In this document: positions 1 to 11,700 of the stretch, piece by piece
How positions within the stretch are numbered: position 1 is the stretch's first letter
Layout of the letters: the number at the start of each line of letters is the position of its first letter
Source: Congeria kusceri
Lineage: Eukaryota; Mollusca; Bivalvia; Myida; Dreissenidae
Direction: 5' to 3'
DNA length: 64,000 bases
Assembly: GCA_027627225.1 (NCBI GenBank)
Contig: CM051027.1
Location: forward strand, 40,981,618-41,045,617
The notes under the pieces: generated by a model
Told to the model about the DNA's origin: nothing
Database searches by the model: none
Seen by the model: only the letters and a program-made list of their open reading frames with translations
Translations under genes and position numbers: made by a program

Positions 1-367
1 CATGTTAAAAGTCTCTGTCACCTTGACCTTTGACCTGCTGACCTCAAAACTGACAGGCGTCTTCCTTTCCTCCCAAGTAACCAGCACACCAACTTAAATA
101 TCGTAGGTCAAAGCATTCTCTACATATCGTGCGGAAACGAATTTCATGTCACAAGCCCCTGTGACCTTGACCTTTGACCGGTTGACCTCAAAATCAATAG
201 GCCTCTTCCTTTCCTCCCAAGTAACCAGCATACCAACTTAAATGATCATAGGTCAAAGCGTTCTCTAGATATCGTGCGGAAACAAAATGGTCTACGGACA
301 GACCGACCGACCATCCGACCGACAGGTGCAAAGCAATATATCCACACTTCTTCGAAGGGGGGCATAA
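1..367. repeat. Array element end, ~145-bp units, 3' end GGGGGGCATAA
   Basis: Two and a half units with TTGACCTTTGACC, TCCTTTCCTCCCAAGTAACC and ATCGTGCGGAAACGA, then a GACCGACC-rich stretch and the end CTTCTTCGAAGGGGGGCATAA. The same end recurs at 1940-2034. The element begins left of the window. Confidence 0.75.
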
Positions 368-2034
368 TTATTGAACAGAAACTGTTTTTGTATTTTTACT
401 AACATTGACCTTGACCTTGATCTCACCCACCCCATATGCAATCCCAAGCGTGGTCTAGATACAAGGTATCTATGTATGAAGTTTCATTTAAATATCTTGA
501 TGCATTCTAAAGTTATTGAGCGGAACCCATTTTACTCTTTTTAGTAACAGAGACCTTGACCTCACCCATCCTATATCTATACATGCAATCCCAAGCGAGG
601 TCTCGATATATGGTATCTATGTATGAAGTTTCATTAAAATATCTCGATGCGTTCTCAAGTTATTGAACGAAAACCGTTTTTCTATTTTTAGCGACGGTGA
701 CCTTGACCCCACCCACCCCATATGCAATCCCAAGCGAGGTCTCGATATAAAGTATCTATGTATGAAGTTTCATTAAAATATCTCAATGCTTGTCAAGTTA
801 TTGAGCGAAAACCGTTTTTCTATTTTTAGTAACGGTGACCTTGACCCCACCCACCACATATGCAATCCCAAGAGAGGTCTCAATATAAGATATCTATGTA
901 TGAAGTTTCATTAAAATATTTTGATGCGTTCTCAAGTCATTAAGCGGAAACCATTTTCTATTTTTAGTAACTGTCACCTTGACCTTGACCACACCCATCC
1001 CATATGCAATCTCAAGCAAGGCTTCGATATAAGGTATATATGTATGAAGTTTCATTAAAATATCTCAATGCGTTCTCAAGTTATTGAGCAAAAACTGTTT
1101 TTCTATTTTAAGTTTTGGTGACCTTGATCTTGACCCCACCCAACCCATATGCAATCCCAAGCGAGGTCTCGATATATGGCATCTACTTATGAAATTTCAT
1201 TAAAATATCTGTATGGATTCTAAAGTTATTGAGCGGAAACCGTTTGTCTATTTTTAGTAATGCTGACCTTGACCCCACCCATCCCATATGCAATCCCAAG
1301 CGAGGTCTCAATATAAGGTATATATGTATGAAGTTTCATTAAAATATCTCAATGCGTTCTCAAGTTATTGAGCGGAAACCGTTTTTCTATTTTTAGTAAT
1401 GGTGACCTTGACCCCACCCACCCCATATGCAATCCCAAGCGAGGTCTCGATATAAGGTATCTATGTATGAAGTTTCATTAAAATGTCTCAATGCGTTCTC
1501 AAGTTATTGAGCGGAGGCCGTTTTTCTATTTTTAGTAATGGTGACCTTGACCTTGACCCCACAATCCCCATATGCAATCCCAAGCGAGGTCTCAATATAA
1601 GGTATCTATGTATGAAGTTTCATAAAAATATCTCGATGCGTTTTCAAGTTATTGAGCGGAAACCGTTTTTATATTTATAGTAATGGTGACCTTGACTCCA
1701 CCCACCCCATATGCAATCCCAAGCCAGGTCGCGATATAAGGTATCTATGTATGAAGTTTCATTAAAATATCTCGATACGTTCTTAAGTTATTGAGCAGAA
1801 ACTGTTTTCTATTTTTAGCAACGGTGAAATTGACCTTTGACCTGTTGACCTCAAAATCAATAGGCGTCTTCCTTTCCTCCAAAGTAACCAGCATACCAAC
1901 TTAAATTATCATAGGTCAAAGCGTTCTCTAGATATCGTGCGGAAACGAAATGGTCTACAGACAGACCGACCATCCGACTGACCGACCGACAGGTGCAAAG
2001 CAATATACCCACACTTCTTTGAAGGGGGGCATAA
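368..2034. repeat. Tandem array of ten ~141-bp units ending in the same element terminus
   Basis: Ten units, each with GTGACCTTGACCCCACCCA, CATATGCAATCCCAAGCGAG, TATGAAGTTTCATTAAAATA and TTATTGAGCGGAAACCG. From about 1815 the sequence switches to the 145-bp type and ends at the GGGGGGCATAATAAAAA terminus. Copies differ by scattered substitutions. Related arrays lie at 6604-7310 and 33055-34545. Confidence 0.85.
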
Positions 2035-2319
2035 TAAAAATCAGTTGTTGTTTTTTTGGCTTCTTTTTCACGGGAACGATATGACACAAGTTATGTTTTC
2101 TGCAAGTTATATTAGACACCTATGATAGAATTAAATAAATTATTATTTTAGTTAATATAACTTTACCTGTTTAATAAAGGATGCGCAAATTACCCATAGT
2201 TAATTACATGTTATATTTGTATCTAATTACTTGCAAGATCCAATCAGAAGATCCGAAAATTTCAAATCTTATTTGGATTCAGATCTGAAGAAAAAATTTG
2301 GATTTGTTGCATCCCTAAT

Positions 2320-2506
2320 TTCAGCAACTTTGATAGAGGACCACCCATGGAACATTTATGTGAATTTTCATCAAAGTTGGCCCAATGGCTTCAGAGTCTG
2401 CCCAAATGGTTTCAGAGGAGAAGTCGTGTAAAGAAAAAGTTCATGCATGCACGCACGCACGAAGAATGGCATAAACTCGCTGGCCTTCAGCCAGTGGAGC
2501 TAAAAA
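2320..2506 (+). repeat. Short element remnant with CTGGC/GCCAG hairpin and GAGCTAAAAA end
   Basis: It resembles the 3' part of the element at 51520-52040 (GGTTTCAGAGGAG, AAAGAAAAAGTT, GGCATAA-CTCGCTGGCC). It ends with stem CTGGC, loop CTTCA, stem GCCAG, then TGGAGCTAAAAA at 2495-2506. Confidence 0.6.
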
Positions 2507-2549
2507 CTTACTAAATTATAGCATTACATACTTGTAGCTATTGACATAC

Positions 2550-2720
2550 CCCGTAATATCAAGTGTATAGCCACCATAATCGAGCAACATCCGGTATATA
2601 TGGCATACTGCAAGATAACCCATAGCCACCACAAACACAAGCTGAGGCATCCACTTCTTGCCATGAAACTGCATCAACAGGTAGCCGAGCGTGGTGTGGA
2701 CAAGAAGATGAACTGTCTGA
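2550..2720 (-). CDS. MBOAT2: MBOAT1/2-like exon 3
   Basis: It runs from SQTVHLLVHTTLGYLL through MPQLVFVVAMGYLAVCHIYR to DYGGYTLDITG. The acceptor is TTGTGTTGCAG and the donor G|GTATGT. The phase agrees with exon 2. The next exon is not found in 1-2549 and must lie outside the window. Confidence 0.92.
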
Positions 2721-5700
2721 CTGCAACACAATATAATCAGCTATCAAAATGACACATGCTTAGTGTTTTGTTTTATAATATTATAGGGCATGGATGCATA
2801 AGAATATATAACCAGGGATCTCACTAGGATTTTAAAGTAGGAGTCCTGGGACTCCTTCCCCCTAAAAAGTAGGAGTCCCAAATAGAAAAGAAATAAAATT
2901 TAAGTATGTGATGCTTGAAAGTGAATGGAATTTTTACAATTTATACATTTATGCAATATATGACAGTTATAAATAACATAATAATCATGATAATAATAAT
3001 TATTATTATTTATATTATTATTATTCTTTATATTATTTTTATTGGGTTATGTAATTATAATGATAATATATAATACTTAATCATGTCTTATAAAACAATA
3101 TTTTTGTACCAATAATAAATTTTAAAACAGGTCAATTCTGAACGATTAGCAATTGATGGCCTAAACTTGTTGACTGATTTGTAATGTGTAGGCCTTGTAA
3201 AAAGTTATGATGCGGTGATTACAGTAAAGCACAAGTTACTGTCAAGTAGAGTAATTGTGAAACAGGTTAACAACACAAGAATGTTAAAAGGAGCAATTAT
3301 TGGTGATATTAAACACCAAAGTATGTGTTTGCATGTGTTGTACAAATGTTTGTGACCTGTAGATCTAAAATCGGCGACGAAAATTTTCGCGTGGTCGCGA
3401 AAATATGTGACATTGCAAAATTGTGTACTTAAATTACCGCCAATATTGTTAATTTATGTCTTTTCATAGGTGTTATATACTAGAAAGTTCCTTTATGTAC
3501 GATTATTGATCGATGCTTTTATATTCCTGTCAAAATTCAGCCCTAGATTTTCGTATAAAATTTCTGTCAAAACAAAACCCCTATAACTGTATTACTGAGA
3601 TTTAGTTGTTATTCATGAAATTGGATTGGCAATATAAATTAATGAAATCAGCTGAAGCTGTTTTTCACTCATTTTAAGAACGCTGTTTGTTTTAAGTTAT
3701 CAAATATGTTCAAACCTGTTCTTAATCAAGGACGCCTTCTGTCACATTACGGCGATTTCGCACATTCTAATTGACTTGTGCATTAAAGCACAGCAATGAG
3801 TGACAAATGTAATTTACCAACGAAAATTAACAGTAACTGTCTGGAATGGTGTGGGCGTAGCTAAAGGACTACTGTCGGCGGATCTAAAGGACAAGACTTA
3901 GACAGCTGCAGTGTGTACTGGGCCGATATTGATTTTTATCGTGACTACTGCCGAGTTAACTGCAGGCACTTGTGTATGTGTTAAGTAACAGGGTATACGC
4001 AGTAAGCCAAAAAGCATGCGTCCCAAGGACTCTTGGCATGGGTTTGACATGCGTCCTTTTGAAAAAATATGCGTCCTAATACGCTTGATTTTGCGTTTCC
4101 GAGATCCCTGATATAACATGTATCACAACTCTTTGACAAACAAACTGTAGCAACAAAAACACTTATTACGAAAAACAACCCCGCCAACTTTGAACTTTGA
4201 ACAGGGTTGCCATGCTTATAAAGGTAGAATATGAATGAGGGAAAACCGGGCTTAATGCATGTGCATAAAGTGTTGTCCTGGATTAGCCTGTGCGGACTTG
4301 TTTTTTTGACATTAGTCTGGTGGTACATTTGGTTGTTGTGTAAGCTGAACATGCTGAGTTGCAGACGAGAGATAGAAATATCTTAATAGTATACTCATGT
4401 TAAATTGTTTTACATATGAGGCGTGTCCTGGGAAACCCATGCTGAATGCATGTGCGTAAAGTGTCAACTGCACAGGCTAATCCAGGATGGCACTTTCTGC
4501 TTTTATGGTATTTTCTGTTTCAAGGAAGTTTCTTCTAAACATAAATACACTGTAGGCAGAAAGTGTTGTCCTGGATTAGGAACTGATATTGCTTGGTATG
4601 AATGAAGGAATGAAAGCCCAGTCGTGCATTTGTTTCCTTACTTATCACACTGTCAAACGTTAGTCAATTTTCAGTAGTATAATATTATTTAATGACACAC
4701 AAATCTGGAACACATTTCATTATTGTTGATCATTATATATTGAAAGTCACATGCATGTATTGGAGACACGTGGTTCCATTCATGCAGCTGGTTAACTGAC
4801 AGGACTTTACAGGAAAAGAAATATCATTTACAGAAAAATCAAGTGCACACGTTTTTACAAATTCTGCTATTTTTAGTTGGAGGCTGCTTGTTATGTTCTA
4901 TAAACTAAACCAAGACTAAACAATTTGTAAACTTAGTTAAAGCTATATAATACATATTTTATTATGTGCATAATGCACTAAGACAAGACTTGTTACAGTA
5001 AATATGAAGAAATGTTATACTAAAAACTATCACACATGTTTAGCTCTGCAGATTAAACAAACAGATGTGGCACCATTACCAGTAATACTGTAAAAAGATG
5101 CTCTGCACAAAAATAAATGAATACCAATAAATCCATAGGACAAGAGTTTTGGTTCTTATATATGTCCTTTCATATCAATGCCCTCTATAATTGTAAGAAA
5201 TGTTCATCTGAATCATGTTATTCATAACGGAGCTATGAAGAAATACAACAAAGGGCAGGTATTGCATTAATACTACATTGATAGTTATGGTTCCAATATT
5301 CTGCACTTCTTTTCAGTTCCCTCTATCATGATGTGAATTTTTTTTATTTCTTCATTGGTACAGGTAACAAAGTCATTGTCTGCACATGAATATTAAACAA
5401 TGGGCAAATACTGAAGACAGACTTACCCGTAATACCCTTATCATTATGTAAGTTTCAAATCCCTTTAATAGTTCTCAGTTATGTTTTGCACAAGTAGAAG
5501 CATCTTAGTATAGTACTAGCATAGTAACAGAGTTATGCTCCACACAAGAAAATTCGCCAAAGGCCAGTTACTTCATAAAAAATGTAGACAGAGTTATGGC
5601 TCTTTTATTCTCTGTCACAATATTAAGTTTTATTTGAATACATACATTAATTATAATACACCATTATCATGTCCATCACTTGCTGCAGCAAACAGTCACT

Positions 5701-8700
5701 AACCTTCCAAAACAGAATGCTACCAAAGCAATCCCAATGGTGAGCTCAGTGCCATGCCGGAGTTTTGCTCCCACCTTATCAGCAGCAAGAGCAGACCGAA
5801 ATAGGAAACCTAGAGCTAACGCCACCAGCTGGCACACTAAGAAATTCACCTGTGAACATATATATGTAAATGAAAACACAACAACCTTTCTTTGATTGAA
5901 AAGGCCAAAATTAAACTTAACTTTGTTTGCCATTGCCTACCTACCCGATGAAAAGGTCCCTACTCAAAAGTTTTTTTCTTTGTTATATCAAACCAGATTT
6001 TTTTTAAATTCCGAATATTCTCTTTTTTCTTTGGGTTAAATAAAAGCTCACTCTTCTTTCATTTCGGTCGTTTTCCCTTGGGTTAATAAATTAACTGTAT
6101 CAGCTAAACCCTTGCTTATAATTGGCCATATCAAAATGCAATTCTAATCATGTTTTATCAAACTTGTGAAAACAACAGGCAGTTTGTCAGCATTCATTTT
6201 TTAATTACAGATGATTGCTAGCAAGCTCTCTTATAACAAAAGACACTTGATTATATTATTAAAAGCAATGTCTGTGTTATATGTTATATTTTGACGCAAA
6301 ATGGATCATTAATAAATATACATTTTTTTTCCAAAAATAAAACAAACGGGCCACAATGGCCCTAGGTCGCTCACCTGGGCCCAGTTGCTCAAAACTTTAA
6401 CGGCCCGTTAAGCTAACGGCCTGTTAACTTTAGATTTAAATAAAACTCATATTACAAGAAACTCGCTTGTGAAGCATTTGACAATTATTTGAGCATATCC
6501 ATTAATTTAAAAAATTTAACATTTAATTCACATCAAAAACTTTATCCAAAAGTTAACGGCTGTTAGCTTAATTGTCCGTTAAAGTTTTGAGCAACTGGGC
6601 CCAGATATCTATGTATGAAGTTTCTCTAAAATATCTCAATATGTTCTCAAGTTATTGAGCATAAACCGTTTTTCTACTTCTAATAACAGTGACCTTGACC
6701 CCACCCACCCCATAAGCAAACCCAAGTGAGCTCTCGATATAAGATATGTGTATTAAGTTTCATAAAAATATCGCAATGTGTTCTCAAGTTATTGAGCGGA
6801 AACTCTTTTTTCTATTTTCAGTAACGGTGACCTTGACCCCATCCACCCCATATGCAATCCCAAGCAATGTCTCGATATAAGGTACTTATGTATTAAGTTT
6901 CATTAAAATAGCTCAATGCGTTCTAAAGATATTTAGCGGAAACCATTTTTCTATTTTTAATAACGGTGACCTTGACCTTGACCCCACCCACCCCATAAAT
7001 CCCAATCGAGGTCTCAATAATATATTTATGTATTAAGTTTCATTAAAATATCTCAATGCGTTCTCAAGATATTGAGCGGAAACCATTTTTCTATTTTTAG
7101 TAACAGTGACCTTGACCGTGAACCCTCCCACCCCATATGCAATCCCATGCGAGTTGTCAATATAAGGTATCTATGTGTTAAGTTTCATTAAAATATCTCA
7201 ATGCGTTCTAAAGTTATTGAGCGGAAACCGTTTTTCTATTTTTAGTAACAGTGACCTTGACCTTGATCCCACCCATCCCATATGCAATCCCAATCGAGGT
7301 CTCGATATAATGCTTTAACCAAATATGCATCCTCTGGGCCTTGTGGTTTCAGAGAAGAATTATTTAATCATTTTGCCATTTACGTCTATATAAACCATGT
7401 GAGCCCCGGGGTGTGGCCAGTTTTGACCCCATGGGCATCATATGAACAATCTTTGTAGAGGACCACTATACAACATTACATACCAAATATGAAACCTCCG
7501 GGCCTTGCGGTTTCAAGAAAGAAGATTTTTAAAGTCATTTTGCTATTTAAGTCTATATAAACATTGTGACCCCCAGGGTGTGGCCAGTTTTGACCCCAGG
7601 GGCATCATTTGAACAATCTTTATAGAGGACTACTATACAATGTTACATACCAAATATGAAACCTCTGGGCCTTGCAGTTTCAGAGGAGAAGATTTTAAAA
7701 GTCATTTTGCTATTTAAATCTATATAAACCATGTCAGCCACGGGGTGTGGCCATTTTTGACCCCAGGGGCATCATTTGAACAATCTTTGTAGAGGACCAC
7801 TAGAAGATGTCAAATATAAAAGCTCCAAGCCTTGTGGTTTCAGAGAAGAAGATTTTTACAGGGGCATAATTTGAACAATCTTTGTAGAGGACTACTATAC
7901 AATGTTACAAACCAAATATGAAACTACTGAGCCTCGAGGTTTCAGAGAAGATTTTTAAAGTCATTTTGCTATTTAAGTCTATATAAACAATGTGACCCTC
8001 GGGATGTGCCCACCTTTGACCCCAGGGGCATCATTTGAACAATCTTTGTAGAGGACCACTACACAATGTTACATACCAAATATAAAACCTCTAGGCCTTG
8101 AAGTATTAAAGGAGAAGATTTTTAAAGTCATTTTGCTATTTAAGTCTATATAAGCCATGTGACCCCTGGGGTGTGGCCAGTTTTGACCCCAGGGGCATCA
8201 CTTGAACAATCTTTATAGAGGACCACTATACAACGTTACATACCAAATATGAAACCTCTGGGCCTTGCAGTTTCAGAGGAGATTTTTAAAGTCATTTTGC
8301 TATTAAAGTCTATATAAACCATGTGACCCCCGGGGTGTGGCTAGTTTTGACCCCAGGGGCATCATTTGAACAATCTTTGTAGAGGACCACTACACAATGT
8401 TACATACCAAATATAAAACCTCTAGGCCTTGAAGTATTAAAGGAGAAGATTTTTAAAGTCATTTTGCTATTTAAGTCTATATAAGCCATGTGACCCCTGG
8501 GGTGTGGCCAGTTTTGACCCCAGGGGCATCACTTGAACAATCTTTATAGAGGACCACTATACAACGTTACATACCAAATATGAAACCTCTGGGCCTTGCA
8601 GTTTCAGAGGAGATTTTTAAAGTCATTTTGCTATTAAAGTCTATATAAACCATGTGACCCCCGGGGTGTGGCTAGTTTTGACCCCAGGGGCATCATTTGA

Positions 8701-11700
8701 ACAATCTTTGTAGAGGACCACTATACAATGTTACATACCAAATATGAAACCCCTAGGCCTTGCGGTTTCAGAGAAGAAGATTTTTAGTCATTTTGCTATT
8801 TAAGTCTATATAAACCATGTGAGCCCCAGGGTGTGGCCAGTTTTGACCCCAGGGGCATCATGTGAAAAATATTTGTAGAGGACCACTATACAATGTTACA
8901 TACCAAATATGAAACCTCTGGGCCTTGCGGTTTCAGAGAAGAAGATTTTTAAAGTCATTTTGCTATTCAAGTCTATATAAACCATGTGACCCCCAGGGTG
9001 TGGCCAGTTTCGACCCCAGGGGCATCATTTTAACAATCCTTGTAGAGGACCACTATAAAATGTTACATACCAAATATGAAACCTCTAGTGCTTGAGGTTT
9101 CAGAGAAGAAGATTTTTAAAGTCATTTTGCTATTCAAGTCTATATAAACCATGTGAGCCCCAGGGTGTGGCCAGTTTTGACCCCAGGGGCATCATTTGAT
9201 CAATCTTTGTGGAGGACCACTAAACAATGTTACATACCTAATATGAAACCTCTGGGCCTTGTGGTTTCAGAGGAGAAGAATTTTAAAGTGATTTCGCTAT
9301 TCAAGTCTATATAAACCATGTGACCCCCGGGGTGTGGCCAGTTTTGACCCCAGGGGCATCATTTGAACAATATTTGTACAGGACCACTATACAATGTTAC
9401 ATATTAAGTATAAAACCTCTAGGCCTTGCGGTTTCAGAGAAGAAGATTTTTAAAGTCATTTTGCTATACAAGTCTATATAAACCATGTGACCCCCGGGGC
9501 GTGGCCATTTTTGACCCCAGGGGCATCATTTGAACAATCTTTGTAGAGGACCACTAGAAGATGTCAAATATAAAAGCTCCAAGCCTTGTGGTTTCAGAGA
9601 AGAAGATTTTTAAAGTTTTCAGTTTTTACATCTATTTTTAGCTCTGGTGACCTATATATGCAGCGGACCAGAACGATTTGAACAATTTTGAAAGAGGGTC
9701 ACCCAAGGATCATTCCTGTGAAGTTTGGTGAAAATCTGCCCAGCGGTTTAGGAGGAGATGTTCTTTTAATGAAAATGTTGACACGACACACGACGAATGA
9801 CGCACGACGGACAAAAGGCGATCCTAAAAACGTTGTGCTCAGGTGAGCTAAAAAAATGCATACCTACCTACCCGTTACCAGCAACCTTGGGTAGGCAATG
9901 GCAATTTTTTAAGGTTGGCCTAACTAAAGGCCTTAGGAACTGATCAAAAGCCACAAGCGTGATACTGACAGCAACCATGATAGATCAGCGCCACCTGTGA
10001 CATTTATATAAACCAATTGATTAGGGAGTTTTCAATAAATGACAATAAATAATTGATAATCACAATAATGCTTTTTAGTTTTTACAAACATTAGAATATA
10101 AAACCATGCAGAATATGGTTACTGTGAACAATGAATGTGGCTAGGGCTTTCAGTTAATTAACCAAAAGAATGAGCTTCCAGAACATGCTGTTGGTTAATC
10201 TTGTAACCGGACAAAAATTTACAGGCAGAGAAATGACCAATCTAGTCATTATGGCACCTGTTCATTTTGACACTAATCAGGGCTTTTTTCACCTCTTGGG
10301 GATGGTGCCCTTTGCCCTCATTTTGGGGAAAAATAGCGTTATGTTTGGCATTTCCATAGCAGGGGAATGAAAAATCCTGAGGTAAGCTCAGATTTAGGGG
10401 AAAACTGCAAGATTTTAAAGAATTTTTCTGAGGGGATTAAGCCTTATAATGGCCCCTACTATAGAAGGAAAAAAAAGTCCTGCTAATTATCACTACGGCA
10501 CTAGCGAGACGTTTGGCATTACAGTTGGACATTTAGGCACATACAATTTAAACGTATAGATCTTGTCAGTAAGTGTGGTCAAATAGGTTTGTTTTGCTGA
10601 TTGTCGAAGTTCAGTCTCAAATTCTTGGTCATCGATTACATATAGATATAAAAAGATAGGATATGTATTCAAATCGCCCTAATTTTTGTATTTAAATACT
10701 GAACAAAAAAATCAACCGGCATAGCAATCATCTTACAACACATTTATTTATGCTAAAGGTGAATTATTCTTAAAGAATTACTATAAGAAATCTGAATTCT
10801 GACACAATTCACATCTTTTGTTTTTTTGCTATGTCACATGACTCAGTTGATAGTGACACGCACCAAGTATATTACAGTATTTATGACACAGTATTTAGAA
10901 ACACTAACAAATAACTGATAAAAAAAATATTTATTTTATGTTCAGTGGTAAAATATAGAAAACTATCAGTGAGAAAAATCCTTATATCACTCAAATGTGC
11001 TGGACACCTTTTTTTTTAATGTAAAAAAAACAACTCCATAGCATAAAATAACAATTATTTTTTTTAGTTTTCAGTGTGATCAACGTTGTATCATCACTGG
11101 AAAGGGAAACAATTTACATATTTTCACTTGTGCAAGCACTAGTGAAAATATTAATTGTCTCCCTTTCCAGTGATGTGATATCACACCGATAACAAACAAA
11201 TATTCGCTTTACATATCTACTAAGAAAACCTGTACAATTTTAAAGTGATAGATAAAGCATCTGATAACAGCATAACTATCGAAATAAATCAGTACAATAA
11301 CTGATATCTTTCAAAAGTGACAAAGTTATTATAAAAATAAGAATAAAATATGTAATTATAACATACTCATATACAGTTCTTCACCAATTAAATAAACAAT
11401 TACAATGATTTAATACGATTGTTCATCTATTACTAAAATAATTGACTGTTGACATGTTTAATTCTAGACTTGATATGTACTATTTGTATTAGTATATGCC
11501 ATACATATTTTCTAAATTGTTACACATTAACTTGCTTGTTTTATTATTTATCTATATACAAGTTTTGCACAATTTCAAAAGTGCTGATTACCAAAAGAAT
11601 AGCATGTCAACCACTATGTGCCAAACTGTTACAGATATACAACTAACTCAAAATTTGGGAAGTCTACTTACTGTTGTTGACCTGTCAATCGACAGGTACA

